Shown: one piece after another, positions 8,364 through 16,567 of the stretch
How the letters are laid out: every line of letters starts with the position of its first letter
How positions within the stretch are numbered: position 1 is the stretch's first letter
Origin: an uncultured Oscillospiraceae bacterium
GTDB taxonomy: Bacteria; Bacillota; Clostridia; Oscillospirales; Oscillospiraceae
NCBI GenBank assembly: GCA_910585155.1
Contig: CAJUEC010000012.1
Location: 1-62,349, forward strand
Length of the DNA: 62,349 bases
Direction of reading: 5' to 3'
Program-made: the position numbers and the translations under genes
Notes under the pieces: model-generated
Seen by the model: only the letters and a program-made list of their open reading frames with translations
Database searches by the model: none
Told to the model about the DNA's origin: nothing

Positions 8364-8903
8364 TCACAGGGTGAGGCGGACCGCGTCCGCCGCCGGGCGG
8401 GCGGGGTCCAGCAGCAGGATCTCCCGCCCCTGGTCCATGGCGTAGTTCAGGGTGTACTGGGTGCCCCCCGGCGTGCCGTTGAACACCGCCAGCACGGCGG
8501 CGGAGCGGTCCACCATGTACCGGTCCCGGCGGAGCATGCAGAAGCGGTCGTAATTCTGCTGCACCACCGTCTCCAGGTCGCAGGCGTCCAGGATGGCCCG
8601 CCAGCGGCGGCGCAGGGGCTCCGGCCAGCGGCTGGCCTGGGTGGGGCAGGGGACCGCCCCCTCCACCGTCACGTCCGGCAGCCGGGTCCGAAGCTCCAGC
8701 GCCCCTTGGGCGAAATACAAATCGCAGCCCATGGCCATGCCGGAGATGAAGTGGCGGAAGCCCCGGCGGTACAGCCCCTCCAGCGCCCGGGCCAGGCTGG
8801 CCTTCAGCGCGGCGCAGCGGGGGTCGCCCTCGTTCAGCCCCCAGGGCAGCTTGTCCGGCCGGTGGCCGGTGAAGCAGCAGGTGCGGCTCTCGTCCAGTGC
8901 CAC
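8364..8903 (-). CDS. SLOG-family protein (YoqJ/YspA-like, DUF1273-type)
   Basis: A 179-residue protein with CCFTGHRPDKLPWG near the N-terminus, FISGMAMGCDLYFAQGALEL in the middle and a Y-M-V-D-R-S-A...NGTPGGTQYTLNYA end. This is the nucleotide-binding Rossmann-like SLOG fold seen in YoqJ/DUF1273 proteins, some of which are linked to nucleotide-derived ligands. The start is a GTG at 8903 with GGAGGG six bases upstream. An in-frame ATG at 8933 overlaps the -10 element of the promoter and so cannot be used. It is a single-gene unit, divergent from the ribU transcript. Confidence 0.75.
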   Translation of the reverse strand: MALDESRTCCFTGHRPDKLPWGLNEGDPRCAALKASLARALEGLYRRGFRHFISGMAMGCDLYFAQGALELRTRLPDVTVEGAVPCPTQASRWPEPLRRRWRAILDACDLETVVQQNYDRFCMLRRDRYMVDRSAAVLAVFNGTPGGTQYTLNYAMDQGREILLLDPARPAADAVRLTL

Positions 8904-8932
8904 GGTGGTCCCTCCTCTCGGCGTTTGATACA

Positions 8933-8961
8933 ATTGTACTACGAGATTCGGAAGCTGTCAA
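8933..8961 (-). promoter_or_regulatory. sigma-A promoter of the SLOG gene
   Basis: Minus strand TTGACA, 17-base spacer, TACAAT. The predicted transcript starts near 8926, about 20 bases before the GTG start codon. Confidence 0.85.
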
Positions 8962-9015
8962 GAGAAAATGGAACGTCAGTTTTAAAGAATGGGGCCGGTT
9001 TCGACAAAAAGGGGC

Positions 9016-9044
9016 TTGCAATTTTGTTCCGGCTGTCATATAAT
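9016..9044 (+). promoter_or_regulatory. sigma-A promoter of the FMN riboswitch/ribU transcript
   Basis: TTGCAA, 17-base spacer and a perfect TATAAT, with the riboswitch beginning about 25 bases downstream. Confidence 0.85.
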
Positions 9045-9069
9045 AGCGTTCAGAACAATTGAATGAATG

Positions 9070-9178
9070 TCTTCAGGGCGGGGTGAGATTCCCCACTGGC
9101 GGTATAGTCCGCGACCCGCGCAAGCGGTTGACCCGGTGAAACTCCGGGACCAACGGTTACAGTCCGGATGGAAGAAGA
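9070..9178 (+). promoter_or_regulatory. FMN riboswitch (RFN element)
   Basis: The conserved FMN aptamer blocks appear in order: TCTTCAGGGCGGGGTGAGATT, CCCACTGGCGGTA, AGTCCGCGACCC, GGTTGACCCGGTGAAACTCC, GGGACCAACGGTTACAGTCC and GGATGGAAGAAGA. The ends TCTTC and GAAGA form P1. It lies 80 bases before ribU. The downstream expression platform has a short hairpin (CGCCTG...CAGGCG, 9209-9234 region) but no long T-run, so control may act on translation or on a weak terminator. Confidence 0.96.
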
Positions 9179-9258
9179 CGCGTGACCCCTCTTGAGGTAG
9201 TGTCGCGCCTGGAAGACAGTGCTTTCAGGCGTTCAGACTATTTTGGGAGGTATTTTTT

Positions 9259-9981
9259 ATGTTAAGCGATCCTGGAAAGCTTTGGGCGGCGGTGGTGGAC
9301 AACGCCATGTTCCTGCTGATGTGCGTGGTGGTGTTCGTCGGCATCTTCGCGGTGGCCGTGCTGCTGGAGCGGCTGTGGCTGAAGCCGGAAAAACAGTCCC
9401 CCGCCCGCCGGGCGGCCTACATCGGCATATTCGCCGCCATCGCCGCGCTGCTCATGTACATCGAGTTCCCCCTGCCCTTTGCCCCCGGCTTCTATGAGCT
9501 GGACTTCAGCGAGATCCCGGTGCTCATCTGCTCCTTCTCCCTGGGCCCGGTGGCCGGGGTGGTGTGCGAGTTCATCAAGGAGCTTCTGAAGTTGTTTCTC
9601 AAGGGCACATCCACCGCCTTCGTGGGCGACCTGGCCAACTTCGTGGTGGGCTGCTCCTTCATCCTGCCCGCCTCGGTGGTGTACTTCGCCAAAAAGACCA
9701 AGACCGGCGCCATCATCGGCATGGGGGTGGGCACCGTCACCATGTCCGTGTTTGGCAGCCTGTTTAACGCTGTCTATCTGATTCCCGCCTTTTCTGTGCT
9801 GTTCAACATGCCCTTGGAGGTCATCATCGGCATGGGCACCGACATCAACCCCGCCATTGTCAGCGTCAACACCCTGGTGCTGTTCGCCGTGGTGCCCTTC
9901 AACCTGCTCAAGGGTACGCTGGTGTCGGTGGTCACCTTCTTCCTATACAAGCACATTGAGCGCCTGCTGCGGATGAAATGA
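9259..9981 (+). CDS. ribU: riboflavin ECF transporter S component RibU
   Basis: A 240-residue membrane protein with about six helices. An extra N-terminal helix is followed by the core beginning AAYIGIFAAIAALLMYIEFPLPF, then LDFSEIPVLICSFSLGPVAG, the KELLKLF..GTSTAFVGDLANF segment and a C-terminal VPFNLLKGTLVSVVTF. These are the hallmark S-component motifs of RibU, which binds riboflavin and works with the shared EcfA/EcfA'/EcfT module encoded elsewhere. The FMN riboswitch immediately upstream confirms the substrate class. A GGGAGG ribosome site lies ahead of the ATG. The first 45 residues extend beyond the minimal family length, as seen in some clostridial RibU proteins. Confidence 0.94.
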   Translation: MLSDPGKLWAAVVDNAMFLLMCVVVFVGIFAVAVLLERLWLKPEKQSPARRAAYIGIFAAIAALLMYIEFPLPFAPGFYELDFSEIPVLICSFSLGPVAGVVCEFIKELLKLFLKGTSTAFVGDLANFVVGCSFILPASVVYFAKKTKTGAIIGMGVGTVTMSVFGSLFNAVYLIPAFSVLFNMPLEVIIGMGTDINPAIVSVNTLVLFAVVPFNLLKGTLVSVVTFFLYKHIERLLRMK

Positions 9982-9982
9982 G

Positions 9983-10025
9983 AAAAAGGGCTCCCCTCCG
10001 GCAAAGCCGGAGGGGAGCCCTTTTT
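9983..10025. terminator. intrinsic terminator, bidirectional
   Basis: A perfect 20-bp stem (AAAAAGGGCTCCCCTCCGGC and its complement) with an AAA loop, starting right after the ribU stop and ending next to the stop of the convergent gene at 10027. Runs of A and T at either end give a U-tract in both directions. Confidence 0.92.
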
Positions 10026-10026
10026 C

Positions 10027-10902
10027 TCACAGGCTTTTCAGGAAATCGTACAGCAGGTGGAGGGGGAAGTACCCCAGCACGAAGCTGGCGATGTTGGCGG
10101 CGAGGGCGTATCCAATCCGCCGGGCGCGGGTGCGCTCCCGAAGCAGGAGGGCGTAGGCCGCGGCCTCCGCCGCCCAGATGACCAGCTCCGGGATGAGGAT
10201 GGTGAGGGAGTAGTTGAGGAAGTGCCAGCCCGCCTCCGCCAGCATGGAGCCCACGGCCAGGTGGAGCCCCACCTGGGTGACGGCGTTAACGGCCAGAAAC
10301 ACCAGCCAGCTGCGCTTTTCCCGGAAGCCGAACAGCCAGAGGATGGCGCCCTCGATAACAAGGGTGGGGATCAGGGTAGCGGCCAGCCGGGCGAAAAACC
10401 GCAGGGGTGGGGGCGTGGCCTCCCGCACGGTGTTGGTCTGCCAGTCGTAGACGATATTGCCCACAAAGTCCCGGGTGTAGGGCGCGTCCACGGCCTTGGC
10501 CTCATCCGCCGTGGCGGCGGCCACCCGGAACGTCTCCGGCAGGCCGATGTAGAAGTAGTGCCAGGTCCCGTCCTCCCGGGGGCGCACGTCGCCGAAGACG
10601 GGGGCGTTTCTTGCCGCGCCGGTGGTGTAGGCCAGCACCCAGCCGTCTCCCTCCAGGGAGCGCAGGCGGTCCAGGATGGCGGGGTCCAGGTTGTTTTGAT
10701 CTTCAGGCTTGGACCAGGGGGAGCTGGTGGGCGCGTCCTGGACCAGCAGGTCCAGGTAGAGCACCCCCTCCGGGGCGTTGACCACGGTAATGGTGACCTC
10801 CGGCTTGGGGCCGATGTCGGCCCGGGCGGCGGGAATCAGGCAGAGCAGGCACAGCAGCAGGACGGGGAATATGCGGGCAAGAGATGGAGACTTTCCGTTC
10901 AT
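10027..10902 (-). CDS. uncharacterised membrane protein with signal peptide and extracellular domain
   Basis: A 291-residue protein. Residues 1-26 form a signal peptide (MNGKSPSLARIFPVLLLCLL...AARA). An extracytoplasmic domain of about 140 residues follows, opening GPKPEVTITVVNAPEG and containing YYFYIGLPETFRVA-like strands, then four to five C-terminal membrane helices. The start at 10902 has GGAGG seven bases before the ATG; a longer frame to 11082 runs through the inverted repeat upstream and lacks a ribosome site. I do not recognise a characterised family. It is monocistronic and convergent with ribU. Confidence 0.7.
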   Translation of the reverse strand: MNGKSPSLARIFPVLLLCLLCLIPAARADIGPKPEVTITVVNAPEGVLYLDLLVQDAPTSSPWSKPEDQNNLDPAILDRLRSLEGDGWVLAYTTGAARNAPVFGDVRPREDGTWHYFYIGLPETFRVAAATADEAKAVDAPYTRDFVGNIVYDWQTNTVREATPPPLRFFARLAATLIPTLVIEGAILWLFGFREKRSWLVFLAVNAVTQVGLHLAVGSMLAEAGWHFLNYSLTILIPELVIWAAEAAAYALLLRERTRARRIGYALAANIASFVLGYFPLHLLYDFLKSL

Positions 10903-10948
10903 TTTGACCTCCTTATTCCGTAAAAGGTATCCTCCACACGGGGGTGCA

Positions 10949-11035
10949 AGAAGCTGTACCAATAGACCCCAGTACGCAGCCTGGCGGCAATTTGGGCCGC
11001 AGAGATGTGCGCTGGGGTCTATTGGTACAGCTTCT
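10949..11035. repeat. inverted repeat with 24-bp perfect arms
   Basis: AGAAGCTGTACCAATAGACC plus CCAG (10949-10972) recurs exactly inverted at 11012-11035, with a 39-base centre that is itself partly symmetric. It sits in the 308-base divergent gap between the genes starting at 10902 and 11211. No T-run follows and the base composition is milder than the surroundings. It may be a small palindromic mobile element or a long regulatory structure. Apart from it and the promoter at 11135 I see nothing else in this gap. Confidence 0.75.
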
Positions 11036-11134
11036 AAGGAGCCCCGCAGGAACAGTTTACCATAGGGCAGTGGTAAAAACAATAGGATAGGGGAGGAAAT
11101 GAGCGGAAAATTCAGTCAAATTTTACAAATTTCA

Positions 11135-11163
11135 TAGACATTGCGGGAGATGTGTGTTAGAAT
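11135..11163 (+). promoter_or_regulatory. putative sigma-A promoter of the HAD phosphatase operon
   Basis: TAGACA, 17-base spacer, TAGAAT in an AT-rich patch, 48 bases before the ATG at 11211. The -35 and -10 boxes each differ from consensus at one or two positions. Confidence 0.6.
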
Positions 11164-11210
11164 AAATTTCAAATTGGCGCCCATTCTCGGAAGCGAAAGG
11201 AGGGGGAGCC

Positions 11211-12029
11211 ATGGCGTGCCTGGGGGAGAAGGAGCTGTTCCTGCTGGACATGGACGGCACCATCTATCTGGACCGGGACCTGTTTCCCTGGACCATCCCT
11301 TTTCTGGAGGCGGTGAAGGCAAACGGATGCCAATACCGATTCCTCACCAACAACTCCTCCAAATCGGGGGAGGACTATATCAACAAGCTGGCGGGCATGG
11401 GCATCCACGCGGTCCGGGAGGAGTTCGTCACCTCAGTGGACGCGCTGATCGCCGACCTGCGCGCCCGCCCGTCTTACCGGCTGTGCTACGTGTTCGGCAC
11501 CCGGAGCTTCCAGGGGCAGCTCCGCTCGGCGGGCATCCCGGTGACGGACCGCCGGGAGGACGGGGTGGACTGCCTGGTCATCGGCTTTGACACCGAGCTG
11601 ACCTTTCAGAAGCTGGAGGACGCGTGCATCCTGCTGAACCGGGGGGTGGACTTCGTCGCCGCCAACCCGGACTGGGTGTGCCCCACCTGGTACGGCTCGG
11701 TGCCCGACTGCGGCAGCGTGTGCGAGATGCTGTTCCGGGCCACCGGGCGCAGGCCGAGGGTGATCGGCAAGCCCCGGCCCGCCATGGCGAAACTGGCCAT
11801 GGAGCGGGCGGGGGTCCCGCCGGAGCGCACGGTGATGGTGGGAGACCGGCTGTACACCGACATCGCCGCCGGGGTGAACGCCGGCATCGACACCGCCTTT
11901 GTCCTGTCCGGCGAGGGGACGCGGGCCGATTTGGAGGCCAGCGAGGTACAGCCCACCTGGGTGTTCGACAATATTGCCGCCCTGCACAGGGCGTGGGAGG
12001 AGGAGAGGGCATATGGACCGGCGCATTGA
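11211..12029 (+). CDS. HAD-superfamily hydrolase, subfamily IIA (NagD/p-nitrophenyl phosphatase-like)
   Basis: A 272-residue phosphatase. Motif I is LLDMDGTIYLD, motif II FLTNNSSKSGEDY, motif III lies around IGKPRPAMAKLA and motif IV is VMVGDRLYTDIAAGVNAG. The cap insert between motifs II and III is the C2a type of the NagD family. Such enzymes dephosphorylate nucleotides, sugar phosphates or damaged glycolytic metabolites. An AGGAGGGGG ribosome site precedes the ATG. Its 3' end overlaps the next gene by 17 bases, so the two are translated from one message. The substrate is unassigned. Confidence 0.88.
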   Translation: MACLGEKELFLLDMDGTIYLDRDLFPWTIPFLEAVKANGCQYRFLTNNSSKSGEDYINKLAGMGIHAVREEFVTSVDALIADLRARPSYRLCYVFGTRSFQGQLRSAGIPVTDRREDGVDCLVIGFDTELTFQKLEDACILLNRGVDFVAANPDWVCPTWYGSVPDCGSVCEMLFRATGRRPRVIGKPRPAMAKLAMERAGVPPERTVMVGDRLYTDIAAGVNAGIDTAFVLSGEGTRADLEASEVQPTWVFDNIAALHRAWEEERAYGPAH

Positions 12030-13341
12030 GGAGGTAAAACACCACTACGACGCGGACCCGGAGGGGGAGTGGGAGCGGCTGGAGAGCCACCCCTTTGAGT
12101 TTATCCTGACCACCTGGATGATGGAGCGGTATATCCGCCCGGGGGACTCCATCCTGGACATCGGCGGCGGGCCGGGGCGGTACAGCGTCCATTTTGCCAA
12201 GCGGGGCTGCGCCGTGACGCTGGCGGAGCTGTCTCCGGGAAATGTGGAGCTGGCCCGGCGCAAGGCGGCGGAGGCGGGGGTGGAGCTGACGGCCCATGCC
12301 GTGAACTGCCTGGAGCTGGACGGGCTGGACCTGGGGCGGTTTGACCATGTGTTCCTCATGGGCCCGCTGTACCACCTGCTGGAGGAGGCGGACCGGGTGC
12401 GGGCGGTGGAGATCGCCCTGGAGCACCTGAAGCCCGGGGGAAAGCTGTACGCGTCCTTTATCCTGCTGTTTGCCGGGCTGCTTTACGACCTGCAAAACGG
12501 CGGCCATATTGTGTCGGACTGCGCCAATCCGGCGGCGGCGCGTTTGATCGACGCCGTTGCGGCGGGCCAAGACTACGGGGGACCCGCCTTCACCGCCGCG
12601 TATTTTTATCACCAGAGAAACATTCTGCCCTTCATGGAGCGATTTGACGTGAAAAAGCTCCACCTGTTCGGCCAGGAGGGTATACTGGCCCCAAACTACC
12701 GGGATATTCTGAGCCGGGACCGGGAGGAGCAGGACCAGTGGATCGCACTGGCAAAGCAGTACCTGGAGCTGCCCGAGCTGCTGGCCTACTCCGAGCATGC
12801 CATGTATATCGGGGAGAGGCCGGAGGCCGGGGAGCCGGAGATCCGGCGGGGGCTGCGCCGCCTGCGGGGAAAGACCTTTGCGGAGGGCGGAGTGGTCATC
12901 CGGGAGCTCCGGGACGACGACGATCTCTGGTACGTCACGGCGGAGTGCGCCCTGGGGCCGGGGCAGGAGGCGTTCGTCAACCCGGCGGGGTTTTCCATCG
13001 GCAGGGCCTACCTGGACCCGGGGAGCGGGGTGCCCTGTGTCATCTGCCTGGAGGACGGGACGCGGATCGGGTATATCATCTTCCGGGAATGGCTGGCCGC
13101 CGGCGCGGCCTTCAACTGGAGCTACTATCTGGACAGGCGCTGGCAGGGGAGGGGCTGCGGCGAGCGGGCGGCCCGGCTGGCTGTCCGCATCCTGAGGGAG
13201 GCGGACCCCACCGCGCCCATCAAGCTGTCCGCCGAGGCGGACAACACAAGGGCCCGGCGGCTGTATGAGAAGATCGGTTTTGAGCTGCTGGACGAGACGG
13301 ACGGGGACGACCTGGTGTTCTGCCTGCGCCCCCAGTGCTGA
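12013..13341 (+). CDS. SAM-dependent methyltransferase fused to a GNAT acetyltransferase
   Basis: A 442-residue two-domain protein. Residues about 1-265 are a class I methyltransferase: SILDIGGGPGRYSVHFA is the SAM-binding glycine loop and FDHVFLMGPLYHL the post-II motif. Residues about 285-442 are a GNAT domain with IIFREWLAAGAAFNWSYYL, DRRWQGRGCGERAARLAV (acetyl-CoA pyrophosphate loop) and NTRARRLYEKIGFELL. Both domains look intact. The start at 12013 lies inside the end of the phosphatase gene behind a GGAGGAGAGG ribosome site. Separate versions of these domains are common, but the fusion is less so. Substrates are unknown; antibiotic or metabolite modification is possible. Confidence 0.82.
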   Translation: MDRRIEEVKHHYDADPEGEWERLESHPFEFILTTWMMERYIRPGDSILDIGGGPGRYSVHFAKRGCAVTLAELSPGNVELARRKAAEAGVELTAHAVNCLELDGLDLGRFDHVFLMGPLYHLLEEADRVRAVEIALEHLKPGGKLYASFILLFAGLLYDLQNGGHIVSDCANPAAARLIDAVAAGQDYGGPAFTAAYFYHQRNILPFMERFDVKKLHLFGQEGILAPNYRDILSRDREEQDQWIALAKQYLELPELLAYSEHAMYIGERPEAGEPEIRRGLRRLRGKTFAEGGVVIRELRDDDDLWYVTAECALGPGQEAFVNPAGFSIGRAYLDPGSGVPCVICLEDGTRIGYIIFREWLAAGAAFNWSYYLDRRWQGRGCGERAARLAVRILREADPTAPIKLSAEADNTRARRLYEKIGFELLDETDGDDLVFCLRPQC

Positions 13342-13360
13342 GAAAAGAGGAGAGACCCGT

Positions 13361-14707
13361 ATGAACGAGCTGAAGCTGAACAACAAGCGCACCATTTTGG
13401 TGGGGCTGGCCTTCCTGTCCATCTGTTCCTTCTGGCAGATGTATGACAACCTGATTCCCCTCATCCTCCGGCGCACCTTTGCCCTGGACGAGTCCCTCAC
13501 CGGGATGATCATGGCGGCGGACAACGTGCTGGCCCTGTTCCTGCTGCCCCTGTTCGGCGGCCTGTCCGACAGGTGCAGGCCGGGGAAGCTGGGGCGGCGC
13601 ACCCCCTTCATCCTGGCGGGCACCGCCGGGGCGGTGGTGCTGATGAACCTGCTCCCCGCGCTGGACAACAGCTATGCCGCCCAGGCGGCCCCCTTCAAGC
13701 TGGTGAGCTTTGTCATTGTGCTGGGCCTGCTGCTCATCGCCATGGGCACCTACCGCTCCCCCGCCGTGGCCCTCATGCCCGACGTCACCCCCAAGCCCCT
13801 GCGCTCCAAGGCCAACGCCATCATCAACCTGATGGGGGCGGTGGGCGGCGTGCTCTACCTGGGGGTGAGCGCAATTCTGTACCCCGCCTCCAAAACCGGA
13901 AGTGCGGGCCACGTGGACTACCAGCCGCTGTTTCTCATCGTGTCCCTGATTATGGTGGCGGCGGTGGCGGTGCTGCTGTTCACCATCCGGGAGCCCAGGC
14001 TGGCGGAGGAGAACCGGGCGCTGGAGAAAAAGCATCCTGAATGGAATCTGGCCCGCGACGACGGCAGCGGCCGCGAAACCCTCCCCGCGCCGGTGAAGCG
14101 GAGCCTGGGCTTCCTGCTGGCCTCCATCGCCCTGTGGTTCATCGGCTACAACGGCGTGACCACCTGGTGGTCCAACTATATGGCCGAGGTGATGGGTGCG
14201 GGCCTGCGGGGCACCAACACCTGCCTCACCATCGCCACCGTGGGGGCTATCGTGTCCTATATCCCCATCGGCATTGCGGCGTCCAGATTCGGACGGAAGC
14301 GCACCATTCAGGCCGGGGTGGTGCTGCTGGCCGGCTGCTTCCTGGCGGGCTATCTGCTCACCGTCCGGGCCACCGAAATCACCCCCATCATGTACGTGGC
14401 CTTCGCCCTGGTGGGGCTGGCCTGGGCGGCCATCAACGTCAACTCCCTGCCTATGGTGGTGGAGATGTGCCGGGGCTCCGACGTGGGGAAATTCACCGGC
14501 TACTACTATACCGCCTCCATGGCGGCCCAGGTGGTCACCCCCGTGCTGGCGGGCACGCTGATGAAGCATGTCGGCTATCAGGTTCTGTTTCCCTACGCCG
14601 CCTTTTTCGTGGCCATGAGCTTTGTCACCATGCTGTTCGTCCGCCACGGCGACAGCAAGGCGGAGGCCAAAACCGGCCTGGATGCCTTTGAGGACATGGA
14701 CGACTGA
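13361..14707 (+). CDS. MFS transporter (GPH/SLC45-like)
   Basis: A 448-residue carrier with about twelve hydrophobic helices. The cytoplasmic loop between helices 2 and 3 reads GGLSDRCRPGKLGRRTPF, close to the motif of sugar:cation symporters of the GPH and sucrose-transporter groups, and SRFGRKRTIQAG is the equivalent in the second half. The ATG at 13361 follows an AGAGGAGAG ribosome site, 19 bases after the fusion gene's stop, so it is probably the third gene of the phosphatase operon. It likely moves a sugar or related solute; direction and substrate cannot be read from the sequence. Confidence 0.85.
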   Translation: MNELKLNNKRTILVGLAFLSICSFWQMYDNLIPLILRRTFALDESLTGMIMAADNVLALFLLPLFGGLSDRCRPGKLGRRTPFILAGTAGAVVLMNLLPALDNSYAAQAAPFKLVSFVIVLGLLLIAMGTYRSPAVALMPDVTPKPLRSKANAIINLMGAVGGVLYLGVSAILYPASKTGSAGHVDYQPLFLIVSLIMVAAVAVLLFTIREPRLAEENRALEKKHPEWNLARDDGSGRETLPAPVKRSLGFLLASIALWFIGYNGVTTWWSNYMAEVMGAGLRGTNTCLTIATVGAIVSYIPIGIAASRFGRKRTIQAGVVLLAGCFLAGYLLTVRATEITPIMYVAFALVGLAWAAINVNSLPMVVEMCRGSDVGKFTGYYYTASMAAQVVTPVLAGTLMKHVGYQVLFPYAAFFVAMSFVTMLFVRHGDSKAEAKTGLDAFEDMDD

Positions 14708-14754
14708 ACAAAATCCAAGCGGACGCGCCCTGGGCGCGGAGAAAGGAGCACCTT

Positions 14755-15399
14755 ATGAAAAAAACCGCGGTACTGCTCTACCCCCTGTTCTCCCTTCAGG
14801 AGATCGGCACGCTCACCGAGCTGCTCAAGTTCTACGAGCGTGAAATCGTCACCTTTTCCGCCGGCCGGGAGCCGGTGAAGAGTGAGGACGGCTTCACCAT
14901 CCTCCCCGACCGGGACCTGGCGGAGTTTCACCGGGAGGAGTTTGACTCCCTGGTCCTCCCGGGCATCTGGGAGCCCCTGCCGGTGATGCTGGACAACCGG
15001 ATCATCCGCTTTCTGGAGAAGCTCCGGGGGGATGATGAAATCCTCATCGCCGCCATCTCCGCCGGGCCGCTGCTGCTGGGCAAGGCGGGGCTGCTGGAGG
15101 GGAAGCGCTTTACCCACGGTGTGTTTGAGGAGTTCTTGGACGCCTTCCCCGTGATGCCCCGGGAGAACGCCGTGCGCACCTACCTGGTGGAGGATGGCAA
15201 TCTCATCACCGCCTACGGCGGGGCCTTCCGGGAGTTTGCGGTGGCGGTGGCCCACAGGCTGGGCATCGACTGCCGCGACCAGATCTTCGACCCCATGGCG
15301 GGGCAGGAGTACACGGAGGAGGACTTCATTTTTCACCTGCCCCCGGAGGCGCTGCCCGAGGCCCGGGCGTATTGGGACAAGTGTCTAGGGCTTGTTTGA
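14755..15399 (+). CDS. DJ-1/PfpI family protein with Ser in place of the nucleophile Cys
   Basis: A 214-residue single-domain class I glutamine amidotransferase-like fold. KTAVLLYPLFSLQEIGTL begins the first strand, VTFSAGREPVKSEDGFTILPD follows, and the nucleophile elbow is AAISAGPLLLG. In DJ-1, YajL and PfpI this elbow holds a reactive Cys (AAICHG or AAICAGP); here the residue is Ser102. The following GLLEGKRFT and AYGGAFREFAVAVA segments are normal for the family. The last codons and the stop come from the palindromic repeat that begins at 15387, so the original C-terminus may have been replaced. It lies 47 bases after the MFS gene and has an AAAGGAG ribosome site. Confidence 0.82.
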   Translation: MKKTAVLLYPLFSLQEIGTLTELLKFYEREIVTFSAGREPVKSEDGFTILPDRDLAEFHREEFDSLVLPGIWEPLPVMLDNRIIRFLEKLRGDDEILIAAISAGPLLLGKAGLLEGKRFTHGVFEEFLDAFPVMPRENAVRTYLVEDGNLITAYGGAFREFAVAVAHRLGIDCRDQIFDPMAGQEYTEEDFIFHLPPEALPEARAYWDKCLGLV

Positions 15400-15550
15400 A
15401 AATTGTCAACATGCCCAATCGACGGTTTTTTCCCCGCCATACGGCGTTGATTTGACTTGAAATACACAAAGTATTTCTGCGTCAAATCGCCTTGCCTGAC
15501 GGGGAAAATTCCTCGCCGCTGGGCACATTGCCATTTTTCAAACAGCGCCT
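15387..15550 (+). repeat. MITE-like palindromic element, copy 1 (164 bp)
   Basis: The ends AGGGCTTGTTTGAAAATTG and, inverted, AGGCGCTGTTTGAAAAATGG form imperfect terminal inverted repeats of about 34 bp. The centre contains TTGAAATACACAAAGTATTTC followed by CGCCTTGCCTGACGGGG, shared with the copies at 40307-40469 (opposite orientation) and 51015-51178. There is no coding capacity. It supplies the stop codon of the DJ-1 family gene. Confidence 0.8.
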
Positions 15551-15590
15551 GGAGGAAGCGGCGCGACAAAACCAATAAGGAGATGCTTGC

Positions 15591-16418
15591 ATGAAAACCA
15601 TTGCAAAGGTGGGGCTGGGCTGCCTGGGGGCGTTAGGGGCCTGGGGTCTGCTGCTGGCGCCCCGGCGGAACCAGCCGGGGTGGGAGGCGCTGGAGGGGGT
15701 GCGCTACGCCCACCGGGGGCTGCACGACCCGGACCGGGGCGTCCCGGAGAACTCCATGGCCGCCTTCCGCCGGGCCGTCTGGCACGGCTTCGGGGCGGAG
15801 CTGGACGTCCACCTGATGGCGGACGGGGAGCTGGCGGTGGTCCACGACAGCAGCCTGAAGCGGGTGTGCGGCGCGGATGTGTGTGTTGAGGACCTCACCG
15901 CCGGCCAGCTGAAGAACTACCCGCTGATGGGGACGGAGGAGACCATCCCCCTGTTCCGGGAGGTGCTGGAGCTGTTTGAGGGAAAAACGCCACTGGTCAT
16001 CGAGCTGAAGGCGGAGCGGGGCAACGCCGCCCTCCTCACCGACCGGGTGATGGCGGCGCTGAAGGGGTGGAACGGTACATACTGCGTGGAGTCCTTCCAC
16101 CCGGCGGTGCTGCTGCGGCTGCGGGAGCGGTATCCCCACGTGCTCCGGGGCCAGCTGAGCCAGAACTTCCTCAAGGACAGCGAGGTGGGCAATCTGTCCC
16201 TGCCGGCGCGGTTCGTCCTGACCAACCTGCTGACCACCGCGCTCACAAAGCCGGACTTTATCGCCTACCACTGGAAGGACCGGGGGAACCCCTCCCTGCG
16301 GCTGATGCGCCGGCTGTACGGCGTCCACGAGGTGGGCTGGACCGTCCGGGACCGGGAGACCATGGAGCGGCTGAGCGGGGAGGGAGTAACCTCCATTTTT
16401 GAGGGGTTTGAGCCCTGA
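15591..16418 (+). CDS. glycerophosphodiester phosphodiesterase
   Basis: A 275-residue protein with one N-terminal hydrophobic segment (residues about 5-22) and a TIM-barrel GDPD domain. YAHRGLHDPDRGVPENSMAAF gives the catalytic His-Arg and the metal Glu, GAELDVHLMADGELAVVHDSSL the second metal pair and second His, and ELKAERGN and SFHPAVLLRLR later family motifs. It hydrolyses glycerophosphodiesters to glycerol 3-phosphate and an alcohol, probably at the membrane. AAGGAG precedes the ATG. It sits directly downstream of the palindromic repeat and no clear promoter of its own was found. Confidence 0.9.
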   Translation: MKTIAKVGLGCLGALGAWGLLLAPRRNQPGWEALEGVRYAHRGLHDPDRGVPENSMAAFRRAVWHGFGAELDVHLMADGELAVVHDSSLKRVCGADVCVEDLTAGQLKNYPLMGTEETIPLFREVLELFEGKTPLVIELKAERGNAALLTDRVMAALKGWNGTYCVESFHPAVLLRLRERYPHVLRGQLSQNFLKDSEVGNLSLPARFVLTNLLTTALTKPDFIAYHWKDRGNPSLRLMRRLYGVHEVGWTVRDRETMERLSGEGVTSIFEGFEP

Positions 16419-16512
16419 GGAGGGGAGAGACCGCTTGGACCGCTGGAAGACGCCGGAATGGATTGTAGGTTATGCACAAGAAGGGGATGGAAATCCTAGG
16501 CATTTTTACAGC

Positions 16513-16541
16513 TTGCACAAAGAAGATATTTGAGGTATTCT
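16513..16541 (+). promoter_or_regulatory. sigma-A promoter of the aldolase/PFK/TIM/LarA/ABC operon
   Basis: TTGCAC, 17-base spacer, TATTCT in a markedly AT-rich stretch, about 120 bases upstream of the aldolase start. No other promoter of similar quality was seen before the terminator at 24242. Confidence 0.7.
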
Positions 16542-16567
16542 TAAATTAATTAAATAATGGGGCCGTC

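Noticed and set aside
9179..9258. Strong terminator as riboswitch expression platform
   Set aside because: Only a 6-bp stem without a long T-run is seen; the mode of control was left open.
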